The notes under the pieces: generated by a model | Told to the model about the DNA's origin: nothing | The model's database searches: none | What the model saw: only the letters and a program-made list of their open reading frames with translations | Made by a program: the position numbers and the translations under genes | Source: Prosthecomicrobium sp. N25 | Lineage (GTDB): Bacteria; Pseudomonadota; Alphaproteobacteria; Rhizobiales; Ancalomicrobiaceae | DNA length: 64,000 nucleotides | NCBI RefSeq assembly: GCF_037203705.1 | Contig: NZ_JBBCAT010000001.1 | Coordinates: forward strand, 1-64,000 | Direction: 5' to 3' | Part shown: piece after piece, positions 17,703 to 26,139 of the stretch | Layout: the number at the start of each line of letters is the position of its first letter | How positions within the stretch are numbered: the stretch's first letter is position 1

Positions 17703-17823
17703 GGGATCGTCACTCGTCCAAACGAGTACGGAAACCTGGAATACCGATTGTCGGAGGCGGGCGAGGAACTCCGATCGCTCTTCCTCGGCCTCGGGGAATG
17801 GGCCCAGCGCTGGATGAGTCGAG
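17703..17823 (+). pseudogene. C-terminal fragment of an HxlR-family regulator
   Basis: GIVTRPNEYGNLEYRLSEAG followed by EELRSLFLGLGEWAQRW is the wing and last helix of HxlR-type winged-helix regulators (consensus: x-Y-x-LTxAGxEL, then LGxWGxRW). The expected N-terminal helix-turn-helix is not found in the same frame upstream, so only the end of the gene survives. It lies between the integrase region and the histidine kinase and may mark old insertion damage. Confidence 0.6.
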
Positions 17824-17901
17824 GCTCGTGGGGTCCGCGACGAGATCTCGCCCGGGCCAGGTCGGCCGCAACGCCGTCCCGGCTGCCAAGCACCCCGACG
17901 G

Positions 17902-19077
17902 CTACCAGCCTGCCCGGCCTTCCGGTGTCACATCCCCCACGCTCGCCAGTCCTGTCTTGAGCAACATCGGAAACCGTATGGTGACGGTGGTTCCGGCCCC
18001 GGGTTTTCCCGACCTCACGAGGGTGCCCCGGAGCTGACGCGCGAAGATCGCCACATAGTCGGAGCCATGCCGCCCAGGCGTGCCGTCCTGTCCCCGGTTG
18101 GGCACGCCGATTCCGTTGTCCGCGACCGTCAGCTCCATGTCGTCCCCGATCCGGTGCAGCGAGAGCGTGACCAGCCCGGTACCTCCCGGAAAGGCGTGTT
18201 TGACCGCGTTGGTGGTCAACTCGTTGACGAGCAGGCCGAACGGCACGGCGCGATCGGGATCGAGCCTGAGGCGTTCTGCTTCGACGACGATACGGACGCC
18301 GGAGGTCTCGCCGAGCAGGCTCGCCGACAACGTCCTGGCGATCTCCCTGAGATATTGGTCGAGCGCGACGGTGTCGCTATGACTGGATTGCGAAATCAGG
18401 TCGTAAAGCCCGGCGATCGCCATGATGCGGTCCTGCATGGCCAGGTACCCTGCAACGCAGGGTTCAGACGTGCGTCTGATTTCGTTGGCAATCAGCGCGG
18501 CCACGACGGTCAGGTTGTTTTTGATACGGTGGGCAACCTCCATCGTCAGCATCTTGGCGTCGGTCTCGCGCTGACGCCCTGCGCGGACCTCGGCCCGCAG
18601 TTGCCGGTTGGCTTTCTCGACCGCCTCGATCAGCTCGTCCTGCCGGAGGGCCCCGAGGAGAAGGGCCTGGCTGATGGCCTGCCTGGCCTGGTGAAGGGGG
18701 CCCGATTCATTCACCTGCAGCATGAGACCGACCGTCCGGCCGTTCGCCCTCACGGGCCAAAGACTGTAGGAGAACAGGAGAGGACAGGGCGTCACCTGCT
18801 CGTCGGCCGTGTAGCTCGCCGGTGCGCCGGTGCGAATCACGCGATCCATCTGATCCAGGCACTCGCCCACTGGCGACAACAGGTGATCGAACGGTGTTCC
18901 GATCACCTCCTCAGCCGACTTGGCGACCATTTTGCAGAAGGCGGCGTTGGCGTATTGGACGACATGCGTGTCTCCGGAAAGCTCGATGACCGCCCACGGC
19001 GCATGGTCGAAGGAAGTCGACAGGTCGGCGAGCACCGACGTCGCATTCGGGTCCGTGACGGGAGGGGTCGACATCAT
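17902..19077 (-). CDS. PAS-domain sensor histidine kinase (HisKA_2/HWE type)
   Basis: This 391-residue cytoplasmic kinase has a PAS domain at about 20-125. The phosphoacceptor helix MEVAHRIKNNLTVVAALI has its His at 183 in the HRxKNNL form typical of HisKA_2/HWE kinases. The HATPase domain has N-box LLVNELTTNAVKHAF (about 282-296) and G-box DNGIGVP. No membrane segment is seen, so it senses an internal signal. Its ATG overlaps the stop of the KaiC-like gene (ATGATG at 19072-19077), so the two are coupled, and the kinase probably gives or receives a signal from the KaiC-like ATPase. No response regulator is adjacent. Confidence 0.9.
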   Translation of the reverse strand: MMSTPPVTDPNATSVLADLSTSFDHAPWAVIELSGDTHVVQYANAAFCKMVAKSAEEVIGTPFDHLLSPVGECLDQMDRVIRTGAPASYTADEQVTPCPLLFSYSLWPVRANGRTVGLMLQVNESGPLHQARQAISQALLLGALRQDELIEAVEKANRQLRAEVRAGRQRETDAKMLTMEVAHRIKNNLTVVAALIANEIRRTSEPCVAGYLAMQDRIMAIAGLYDLISQSSHSDTVALDQYLREIARTLSASLLGETSGVRIVVEAERLRLDPDRAVPFGLLVNELTTNAVKHAFPGGTGLVTLSLHRIGDDMELTVADNGIGVPNRGQDGTPGRHGSDYVAIFARQLRGTLVRSGKPGAGTTVTIRFPMLLKTGLASVGDVTPEGRAGW

Positions 19078-20624
19078 CCGCGAGCCTTCGGCTCCGGTGG
19101 GCTTTCGTCTTCCTGTGGCCTGCGTGGACCGGTTCGCTCCGGGATCCCGGTGCTCAGGCCGGAATAGTCGGTGTTCCGCGGATCGATGACGACCACTCCC
19201 TGTTCGTTGATGACGTATTCCCGGATGTCCTTGCTGTGGTTTCCGCCGCGCATCTTGATGACCAGGATCGTCTTCCGAAGCTGACCGTCGATCTCGACGT
19301 AGCGCAGCCGGATAATGTCGTCGGTGAGGAACGAGACAGCATAGCGGCTGAACTGGAGCGAGGTGAAGTTGTCCTCCACCTCGACCGTGCTGAGGATCGT
19401 GATGCCCGCCGCGGTCAGGGCGCCGATCATGCGGTAGAGCGACTCGCGGAAGTCGGCCCGGAAGCTCGGGGCCAGGGCCATCTCGAAGCCCACCAGGGAA
19501 TCGATGACGACGCGCTTCGCGTCGACTCTCCTGATCGCCTCCAGGATCGCCAGGACGGTCTCGTCGACCGACAGGTCCAGCGGACGAAGGTACAGGATCT
19601 CGAGGGCTCCGGCGTCCTGCGCGGCCTTCAGCTCGAGGCCGAACGCATCGGCACGACGCACGTAGGCCTCCGGACGCTCCTCGAAGATGGCCATGACGCC
19701 CGGCTCCTTGCGGCGGAGCCCCTCGCCGATGAACTGCGTCGCCAGCGCCGACTTGCCCGTGCCCGAGGGCCCAGCCACCAGGATGCTGTCGCCCTCCAGG
19801 ACGCCGCCCCCGAGCATCGCGTCCAGTTCGGGGATCCCCATGGAGAGCCGACCGCGCCGCTCCGGCCTCGCCCTGACGGTCTCCAGTCCGAGCGTGCGCG
19901 AAAAGGCCTGGAGCCCCTCTTGAGTGATCCGGATCGTGTGCAGTCCCGGCACGGAAGCCTGGCCGCGCAACTTCAGCACCTGCAACTTCCGCACGACGGA
20001 ATTGCGCTCGGTAACTTGGGAAAACCACAAAATGCTGTCGACCATGGTGAAGAGCGGATTGTCGCGGATCTCGTCCTGACCGTACTCCCCGACCAGGAAG
20101 GTCGTGACCTCCGAGTTCACCAGGAACTGGGAGAGGCGATGGACGAACGCCTGCACCTCCATGATGCCCGTGTCGCCGGGCGTCCTTCGCGCGAGGCTGC
20201 GGAAGGAATCGATCACGACCACGACCGGGTTGGCCGCCGTGACCTGATCGACGATCTCCTGCAACACCACGCCCAGGTCGTTCTGCAGGGCGGCCTCGGA
20301 CAGGCTGATGAACCGGACAGCGCTTCCGACCTTGGAATCGTCGTAGAATGAGAACTGCTGCTGGTAGCGCAGCATCTTGATGCTGGGCTCGCCGAGTACC
20401 GTGAAATAGAGCACCGGCCTATCCGGAGTCCCGTTGGCGAACGCGATCTGGTGGACCAGCGTGGTCTTGCCGCAGCCCGGCGAGCCGCCGATCAGGTTGA
20501 CGGAGAACTCCGGGATGCCACCCCCGATGATGTCGTCGAGACCGCGCACCCCGGTCGGAAGCTTGTTGATCGTAACCTTCGGTGGCCTGGGCGGACGCGA
20601 CGTCCCGTGGGCTGACTTGGCCAT
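19074..20624 (-). CDS. Double-domain KaiC-like ATPase
   Basis: This 516-residue protein has two RecA-like KaiC domains. The first has Walker A GGSPGCGKTT near residue 46 and Walker B VVVVIDSFRSL near 135. The second has Walker A GPSGTGKSA near 285 and RVVIDSL near 370. The second domain keeps the paired catalytic glutamates (IFEERPEA); the first shows only one at the equivalent place (LGEPSIK). KaiC-like proteins of this length occur widely outside cyanobacteria, usually beside a histidine kinase and without kaiA or kaiB. It lies in a unit with an unknown 147-residue protein (one base upstream) and the kinase (4-base overlap). The role is probably stress- or time-related signalling; no clock can be claimed. 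Confidence 0.9.
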   Translation of the reverse strand: MAKSAHGTSRPPRPPKVTINKLPTGVRGLDDIIGGGIPEFSVNLIGGSPGCGKTTLVHQIAFANGTPDRPVLYFTVLGEPSIKMLRYQQQFSFYDDSKVGSAVRFISLSEAALQNDLGVVLQEIVDQVTAANPVVVVIDSFRSLARRTPGDTGIMEVQAFVHRLSQFLVNSEVTTFLVGEYGQDEIRDNPLFTMVDSILWFSQVTERNSVVRKLQVLKLRGQASVPGLHTIRITQEGLQAFSRTLGLETVRARPERRGRLSMGIPELDAMLGGGVLEGDSILVAGPSGTGKSALATQFIGEGLRRKEPGVMAIFEERPEAYVRRADAFGLELKAAQDAGALEILYLRPLDLSVDETVLAILEAIRRVDAKRVVIDSLVGFEMALAPSFRADFRESLYRMIGALTAAGITILSTVEVEDNFTSLQFSRYAVSFLTDDIIRLRYVEIDGQLRKTILVIKMRGGNHSKDIREYVINEQGVVVIDPRNTDYSGLSTGIPERTGPRRPQEDESPPEPKARG

Positions 20625-20625
20625 C

Positions 20626-21069
20626 TTACTGAGCGTCCTCGTTGTTCGCCGTGCTGCCGAAATCCGCGTCGTTGAACGATAGCTGCGGCCAATTCTGTCT
20701 GATCAGGCGTGAGGTCAAGGCCGGGCCGATGAAGGCCACCAGTAGCCTGAGGAGTTGGGCCAGCAGCACGACTTCCCCTTCTGAGACCTCGGCGGCGTCG
20801 ACGGCCGGGGCCGCCGGCAGGCCGTCCAGCCCTCCCCCGGAAACCACCCGCATCGACCCGAGCCAGGGAACCTCGACAGTGGCCAGCGACAGGGCGCGCG
20901 CAAGAAGCGCCTGACAGCCCCCCCGTCCCATCAGCATGGAAAGATGTGCAGTCAGCTTGTCGGTGGCGCGGAAGGCAAGGCTGACCGGCTCGGCAGGCCC
21001 ACTTCCCGGCGTCTCGAACACCACCAGCTGCTTGGCAACGGTCTTCAGCTGCGGAGAAGCTCGGTTCAT
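20626..21069 (-). CDS. Unknown protein encoded with the KaiC-like ATPase
   Basis: The ATG at 21069 follows a strong AAGGAGG and gives 147 residues. The N-terminal half is beta/alpha mixed (KQLVVFETPGSG, FRATDKLTAHLSMLMG); the centre is Ala/Val rich; a hydrophobic helix (VVLLAQLLRLLVAFIGPAL, about 105-123) may be amphipathic or membrane-associated. I recognise no family. The stop lies one base before the KaiC-like start codon, so it heads the three-gene unit and is likely an input or regulatory partner of the ATPase. Confidence 0.65.
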   Translation of the reverse strand: MNRASPQLKTVAKQLVVFETPGSGPAEPVSLAFRATDKLTAHLSMLMGRGGCQALLARALSLATVEVPWLGSMRVVSGGGLDGLPAAPAVDAAEVSEGEVVLLAQLLRLLVAFIGPALTSRLIRQNWPQLSFNDADFGSTANNEDAQ

Positions 21070-21308
21070 CGCCCCTCCTTCAGCTCGGCCGTATCGTGAC
21101 GAACGCTTGGACGACCGGCACTCTAACATGCCAGGGATGATTTCCCCTATCGGGCTCACCACGCATCGCAGATCACGTCCCTGGCATTCTGAAGAGCCCG
21201 GCCGACTAGGAGTTTTCCGGCGCTGGAGCCCGCTGGACGTCAGCAAGGCCCGCCAAAGGTCGCTGGAGGCTGGCATGCCGTTAACGGTTTAAAAATAGTA
21301 CTGGGATG

Positions 21309-21333
21309 TTACATGTCGCGTCTTGGTATGTAA
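21309..21333. promoter_or_regulatory. Candidate operator upstream of the KaiC-like operon
   Basis: TTACAT (21309-21314) and ATGTAA (21328-21333) form an inverted repeat with a 13-base spacer in an AT-rich patch about 240 bases upstream of the first gene of the minus-strand unit. No regulator is known for it; it could also arise by chance. Confidence 0.25.
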
Positions 21334-21549
21334 GTTGGTGCTCTTGGCAAATCGATCTGCTCATCAATGAGCGACTTGACTTTATCGTTCGGCCCGTCTC
21401 TGAACCATAAGCTCGTCCGTATTTGTCCGGAGCTATTGGCATCGAGTGCGCGCAGGTCGTCACGTTCGGCATTGCGCGACGCATGGCTGTGACCGACGTG
21501 ACGCAGAGCGGCAGCGCCTTGGTCGCAGTCAGCGACGTCCGCTCCCTGT

Positions 21550-22410
21550 TCAGGACACCGCTGCGAGAAGCGCGGCGAGTCTTTGGCTGCTTGCGTCGTC
21601 CACAGGCTGGTAGATCGTGACCCGGAATTCCTGGTCCGGACCCTCGGGCCGGTAGGTCGAATAGGCGAGCATCATCTCGCCGCCGGTCGGGTGACGAAAT
21701 CTCTTGCTCCAGACCGGTGGATCGGAGACATCGCGGCGGTTCCAGAGGGCGGCGAACTCCCGGCTCGCGCCGAGCAGGTCCTCAAGGAGGCTCGCGACTT
21801 CGGGGGTCGAGGCGCGCCCTGCGGTCGCCGCCCGGAACTGCGCCACCGCCGAGTGAACGATCGCCTCCCACTCGGGAAACAGCACTCTCCAACCCGGGTC
21901 TAGGAACAACCTCGCGAGCATGTTCGAGGTGCGGTCGTCACCTGGATCGAAGCCCCCAAAGAGAATTTCGGCGGGGCGGTTCCACAGGACGAAGTCCCAT
22001 CGCGCATCGAGAACATAGACCGGCTGGGACATTGAGGCGACCAGCGCGCCGAGGAGCGGTCCCGGAGACGCCGGGCGGCGGCGCGAAGATGTGGGTTTGA
22101 GGTCAGGTCGCGCGAGACCGAACATGTAATCGCGTTTGGCCGGATCTAGCTTCAAGGCCCTCGCGATACCCTCGAGAGCCCGCGCCGAGACCTTCACGGG
22201 GCGCGCCTGCTCGAGCCAGACATACCAAGTGGTGCTGATTCCCGCCGAGAGCGCCACCTCCTCGCGAAGGAGCCCGGTCGTTCGCCTTCGTCTCGCACCG
22301 CCGGCCGGCGGGACGGAGGAAGGATGCTGTTCGCGCATCGCACGGAGAAACGCGGCGAGCTCCTTCCGGCGCGCCTCATCCTGTCCTTCGTCGAGAGTGG
22401 TAGCGCTCAT
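21550..22410 (-). CDS. XRE-family regulator with MmyB-like ligand-binding domain
   Basis: ATG 22410 gives 286 residues. The N-terminal helix-turn-helix contains GLLREEVALSAGISTTWYVWLEQ (about 45-70), typical of XRE regulators with the LRREEVA motif. The C-terminal domain (about 120-275) is MmyB-like, with VYVLDARWDFVLWNRPAE and a distal RFRHPTGGEMMLAY segment. Such proteins sense small hydrophobic ligands and usually control a neighbouring gene. It is divergent from the VOC gene with 73 bases between the two starts, so that gene is the likely target. Confidence 0.88.
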   Translation of the reverse strand: MSATTLDEGQDEARRKELAAFLRAMREQHPSSVPPAGGARRRRTTGLLREEVALSAGISTTWYVWLEQARPVKVSARALEGIARALKLDPAKRDYMFGLARPDLKPTSSRRRPASPGPLLGALVASMSQPVYVLDARWDFVLWNRPAEILFGGFDPGDDRTSNMLARLFLDPGWRVLFPEWEAIVHSAVAQFRAATAGRASTPEVASLLEDLLGASREFAALWNRRDVSDPPVWSKRFRHPTGGEMMLAYSTYRPEGPDQEFRVTIYQPVDDASSQRLAALLAAVS

Positions 22411-22483
22411 ACCAGTACAATTTCGGTCCTGTGTCGCGCCTCGCGCCCGCGCTATCCCCAAGCGCCAACCAGGAGGCCCGACC

Positions 22484-22975
22484 ATGATCGTCAATCGACG
22501 CGAGATCTTGAGCACGTTTGGCGTTGCGGCGGCAACCGGCATCCAGTCCGGGGCGGTGGCTTCCGGATCAGAAAGGATCAACGAGATGACTGTTCTCAGC
22601 CGTATCCGCAACCTCGATGTCGTCGCCCTTTTCGCGCGCGATATGCCGGCGATGCGCCGGTTCTATGAGGACGTGATGGAATTCCCGCTCGAGCGTGAGC
22701 TCTATCCCGAATGGGTCGAATACCGCGTCGGATCATCGCTCGTCGTGATGACCAGGCTGGGCCTCATGTTCCATGATGCGCCGACGCCGCCTGGCTCGCT
22801 CTCCGTCATGCTTGCCTTTAAGGTAGCTCCGAAACAGGTGGACGAGTGCGCCGCGGCCCTGGTCGCGAAGGGCATCAAGCTGGAGTCGCCGCCCACCGAT
22901 CAACCGTGGCAACATCGCACGCTGTTCTTTCGCGATCCGGACGGGAACGTGCTCGAGATATACGCAGACATCTAA
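22484..22975 (+). CDS. VOC-family (glyoxalase-like) protein with possible Tat leader
   Basis: The ATG is 7 bases after AGGAGG and gives 163 residues. Residues 1-35 look like a twin-arginine leader (NRREILSTFGVAAATG). The VOC domain spans about 45-163, with LDVVALFARDMPAMRRFYED at the start and FFRDPDGNVLEIY at the end, where the final Glu is the usual metal ligand. VOC enzymes include glyoxalases, extradiol dioxygenases and resistance proteins. An internal Met (MTVLSRIRN, near 36) is an alternative cytoplasmic start. It is divergent from the XRE regulator. Substrate unknown. Confidence 0.8.
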   Translation: MIVNRREILSTFGVAAATGIQSGAVASGSERINEMTVLSRIRNLDVVALFARDMPAMRRFYEDVMEFPLERELYPEWVEYRVGSSLVVMTRLGLMFHDAPTPPGSLSVMLAFKVAPKQVDECAAALVAKGIKLESPPTDQPWQHRTLFFRDPDGNVLEIYADI

Positions 22976-23385
22976 GGATCGCGCAGAGGGCTCCTCGGCT
23001 GAATTCCTAGGTGTAGTCGTAAGAACAGTGTATCGAGATGGTCTCGACGATGGAGTAGATCACGTCTGTCGAACGCCGGCCCGGATGAGGCCGGTGGGAG
23101 GCGGCCGGTCCTTGGCTCCAGATCGGCGCCATGGCGGTCGCATCCGATGATCCGGCCGGGCCATTGGACGTATTGGACGTCAGGGTCTGGCCTCGTCGCA
23201 GGCCTGTTTCGGCTCCGGAAGGTCGCCATGGCGGGCTTCAGCACGGCTGGAACGGCGAGGCAATCGACGGTTGGTGGCGAGGTGAGACGAGATCCTGAGG
23301 CCATCGGTTCCGGGGGTCGGCCGCGTTGCCGGACACTCAGCCTCGCGTGCCCACTTCGTCCCCACCGCCCGGGCGAGCCGGCCTG
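22976..23385. other. Gene-free stretch
   Basis: No supported gene in these 410 bases. Short frames run through it, but none has a ribosome-binding site or a recognisable motif. The promoter of the following hydrolase gene is expected here. Confidence 0.45.
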
Positions 23386-24924
23386 ATGGCGCACAGGGGT
23401 TGGCGGCTCGTCCAGATCATGATCGGCCTCGTCGCGCTGGCGGCCATCGCGGCGGCACTTTCGCAGTTGCGGGCCGCCAACGCAGGTGTCACGGAAGCGT
23501 CCCTCACGATCGGCGCGACCCCGGCAACCGTTTTCCGGCCCGAAGGCGCTCGCCCCGGACCGGTCGTCCTGATCGCGCACGGCTTTGCCGGATCGCAAAC
23601 GCTGATGCGGTCCTTCGCGCTTACCTTCGCGCGCAATGGCTACGCTGCAGTCACCTTCGACTTCGCCGGACATGGCCGTAACCCGGAGCCACTGACCGGC
23701 AGCATCACGGACTCGGACGGCGCGACGCGCGCTCTCTTGGCGGAAACCTCGCGCGTTGCCGATTACGCGCGCATCCTTGGCGACGGCAGGCTCGCCATCC
23801 TGGGCCATTCCATGGCGTCCGACATCGTCGTCCGCTTCGCCCAGGTCGCGCCCGACGTGCAGGCGACCATCGCCGTCTCGATGTTTTCACCGGCGGTGAC
23901 CGCCACGTCCCCGCGCAATCTCCTGGTGATCGTAGGCGATTGGGAGGGCGGCCTGAAGCAGGAGGCCCTGCGCGTCCTCGGGCTCGCAACGGCTCCCGCT
24001 GCCGCCGAAGCCGGCAGGACCTACGGCGATCCCGCTGTAGGAACCGGGCGTCGTGTCGCCTTCAGCGCGCATGTCGAACATGCCAGCGTCCTGTACAGCC
24101 AGGAGAGCATGCGCGAGGCGGTCGCCTGGCTCGACCAGACCTTCGCCATCAGCCGTGCGCAGCCGCCGATCGTGGTTGGGCGCGGCCTCTGGATCCTGCT
24201 GTATCTGTTCGGCGCCGTCCTGCTCGCGAGGCAGCTGTCGTTACTGCTGCCCCGCCTCATCGCGTCCGAGGCGGGCGCGGGATTGCACTGGCGGCAGCTC
24301 TGGCTCCCGCTGCTACTGCCGATGATTGCGACGCCGTTGCTGCTTCGCGTCTTTCCCACCCACTTCCTGCCGGTTCTGGTGGCCGACTATCTCGCGAGCC
24401 ATTTCGCCGTCTACGGACTCCTGACCGCCCTGTGCCTCCGCCTGACGCGGTGTCCTCGCCCTGTCGCATCGTCCGGGTCCGTGAGCCTCCCCCGATTTGT
24501 GGCAGCCTCGGCCGCGGTCGCCGGCTATGGCTTCATAGCCCTTGTCTGGCCAATCGACGTCTTCGTTACCTCCTTTTTCCCCGTCCCTGAACGGATCGTC
24601 CTGATCCTGGCGATGCTCGCGGGCACAATCCCCTATTTCCTTGCCGACGAATGGCTGACGCGCGGGGAGGGTGCAGCGGCCGGCGGTTACGCAGCGTCTA
24701 AGCTGGCCTTTGTCGCATCTCTGGGTATTGCGATCAGCCTGGACTTACAGCGGCTCTTCTTTCTCGTTATTATCATTCCTGTGATTATCGTGTTCTTCCT
24801 GGTTTACGGGCTATTCAGTCGGTGGACTCGCCACAGCACCGGACATCCCTTTGTCGCCGGCCTCGCCAACGCGGTCGCATTTGCCTGGGCCATTGGCGTG
24901 ACTTTCCCCCTGCTATCGAGGTAG
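23386..24924 (+). CDS. Membrane protein with N-terminal alpha/beta-hydrolase domain
   Basis: The protein has 512 residues. An N-terminal membrane anchor (MIGLVALAAIAAALSQL) precedes an alpha/beta-hydrolase domain at about 40-260 with an oxyanion segment VVLIAHGFAG and nucleophile elbow LGHSMASD. It is followed by five or more hydrophobic segments between about 265 and 510 (for example LWILLYLFGAVLLARQL, LFFLVIIIPVIIVFFLVYG). Fusion of hydrolase and multi-helix membrane domain suggests action on a lipid or other membrane-located ester or amide. An in-frame start 60 bases upstream is possible but lacks conserved character. The gene stands alone and its substrate is unknown. Confidence 0.75.
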   Translation: MAHRGWRLVQIMIGLVALAAIAAALSQLRAANAGVTEASLTIGATPATVFRPEGARPGPVVLIAHGFAGSQTLMRSFALTFARNGYAAVTFDFAGHGRNPEPLTGSITDSDGATRALLAETSRVADYARILGDGRLAILGHSMASDIVVRFAQVAPDVQATIAVSMFSPAVTATSPRNLLVIVGDWEGGLKQEALRVLGLATAPAAAEAGRTYGDPAVGTGRRVAFSAHVEHASVLYSQESMREAVAWLDQTFAISRAQPPIVVGRGLWILLYLFGAVLLARQLSLLLPRLIASEAGAGLHWRQLWLPLLLPMIATPLLLRVFPTHFLPVLVADYLASHFAVYGLLTALCLRLTRCPRPVASSGSVSLPRFVAASAAVAGYGFIALVWPIDVFVTSFFPVPERIVLILAMLAGTIPYFLADEWLTRGEGAAAGGYAASKLAFVASLGIAISLDLQRLFFLVIIIPVIIVFFLVYGLFSRWTRHSTGHPFVAGLANAVAFAWAIGVTFPLLSR

Positions 24925-25069
24925 AGCACAGATCATTTCAATCACCATGACCGGAGCTGCCACATTGGGCGGCAGTTGAGCACGATCGTCCGGGATTTAT
25001 GCCAAATAACCAAGATTGACACCTCTCGCCGTCGATGCAAAGTTTTCACCAAGCTGAAGGAGAGGTTCG

Positions 25070-25966
25070 GTGGAACTCTATTCAAATGCCACCGGCCAGA
25101 TGAGCGATGGCGAGCGCTTTGATCAAAACGGTCAAGGGTCGTACGTTTCGAGAGAAGAGATCGGTGCCGGGTTCAAGATATCTCTAGACGATTACATTTT
25201 GTTGTCTCGTACGATTCAGAGTGAAATCATTCCTCGGTTGCTTCTGACGACACGCTCTGGGCCGAAAGCGTTACCGTTCCATCGTGTTTCTCCCGAGTCG
25301 ACGGTGCATGCGCCGTTCAGCGGCGATGAAGTTGCCCATTTCTCCCATCTCCTGCTGGCCGACGACCCGTCGGCCGCCAGTGACCATGTGGACGCGCTGC
25401 GCCGGGCCGGCCGCGAACCCGGTGCAATCTTCCTTGAACTCTTCGCACCGACCGCGCGGTATTTCGGCACGTTGTGGGATGCCGACGAGTGCAGCTTCTT
25501 CGATGTCACCAGGGCGCTCGGTCAACTCCACATTCACCTGCGGCGCCTTGGCTGCGAACTCGGGATCAAAGTCGATCCGGCAACGCTCGGGCTTCGCGTC
25601 TTGCTCGCCACCCTGCCCGGCGACCAGCACACCTTCGGCATCGCGATGGTGGAGGAACTGTTCCGCAATGCCGGGTGGGAAACCGTCGGCCTGACGGCGC
25701 CGTCGACGGCCGAACTGTGCAACGCTGTGTCATCGGAGTGGCATGCCATCGTTGGGCTGTCGGTCAGCCGCGATCAGGTGGACGACGACTTGCAGCTTCT
25801 GATCGCGGAACTGCGCCGCATCGCCCCCAATCCCAGAACCTATATCCTGGTGGGGGGACGCTACTTCAACGATCATCCCGAAGAGGTGGCCCGGGTCGGC
25901 GCCGACGGATCGGCGGTCGATGGCAAACAGGCCATCCTGCAGATGCAAGCCCTACTCGGGCTCTGA
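25070..25966 (+). CDS. Cobalamin (B12)-binding domain regulatory protein
   Basis: GTG 25070 follows AAGGAGAG and gives 298 residues. A helical cap (about 90-165, with FAPTARYFGTLWDADECSFFDVT) precedes the Rossmann-like B12 domain with the cobalt-ligating D-x-H-xx-G motif (Asp185, His187, Gly190). The cap keeps a WDADECSFFDVT segment typical of B12-dependent regulators and photoreceptors. Related proteins in photosynthetic alphaproteobacteria include AerR-like anti-repressors, but no photosynthesis genes are nearby. No DNA-binding domain is evident, so it probably acts through a partner. Confidence 0.8.
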   Translation: MELYSNATGQMSDGERFDQNGQGSYVSREEIGAGFKISLDDYILLSRTIQSEIIPRLLLTTRSGPKALPFHRVSPESTVHAPFSGDEVAHFSHLLLADDPSAASDHVDALRRAGREPGAIFLELFAPTARYFGTLWDADECSFFDVTRALGQLHIHLRRLGCELGIKVDPATLGLRVLLATLPGDQHTFGIAMVEELFRNAGWETVGLTAPSTAELCNAVSSEWHAIVGLSVSRDQVDDDLQLLIAELRRIAPNPRTYILVGGRYFNDHPEEVARVGADGSAVDGKQAILQMQALLGL

Positions 25967-26139
25967 CGCAATCGAGCGTACCTGCGCGGTATCTGGGCCT
26001 CGCCGGCCCCGCCGGAGTGGCAGGTCTCCACGGCATCTGCCTCGGACATGTCTCATGACCCGACACATGGTATCGTCAGCTGCGCTTTGGCGATTTCCTA
26101 GAATGTCAACACCGAGCGGGGATCATCGGGAGGACGTCA

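Noticed and set aside
19074-20028. N-terminal extension of the histidine kinase in its own frame
   Set aside because: This part overlaps the KaiC-like gene in another frame and is Arg/Gly/Ala-rich with no domain; the ATGATG junction at 19072-19077 gives the real start.
19236-20351. Plus-strand frame opposite the KaiC-like gene
   Set aside because: Shadow of a gene with two intact Walker motifs; no ribosome-binding site or domain.
19074-20624. Circadian clock gene kaiC
   Set aside because: Without kaiA and kaiB and with one catalytic Glu missing in the first domain, only KaiC-like signalling can be claimed.
25070-25966. AerR/PpaA photosynthesis regulator
   Set aside because: The B12 motif is clear but no photosynthesis genes or PpsR are near, so the specific name is not justified.
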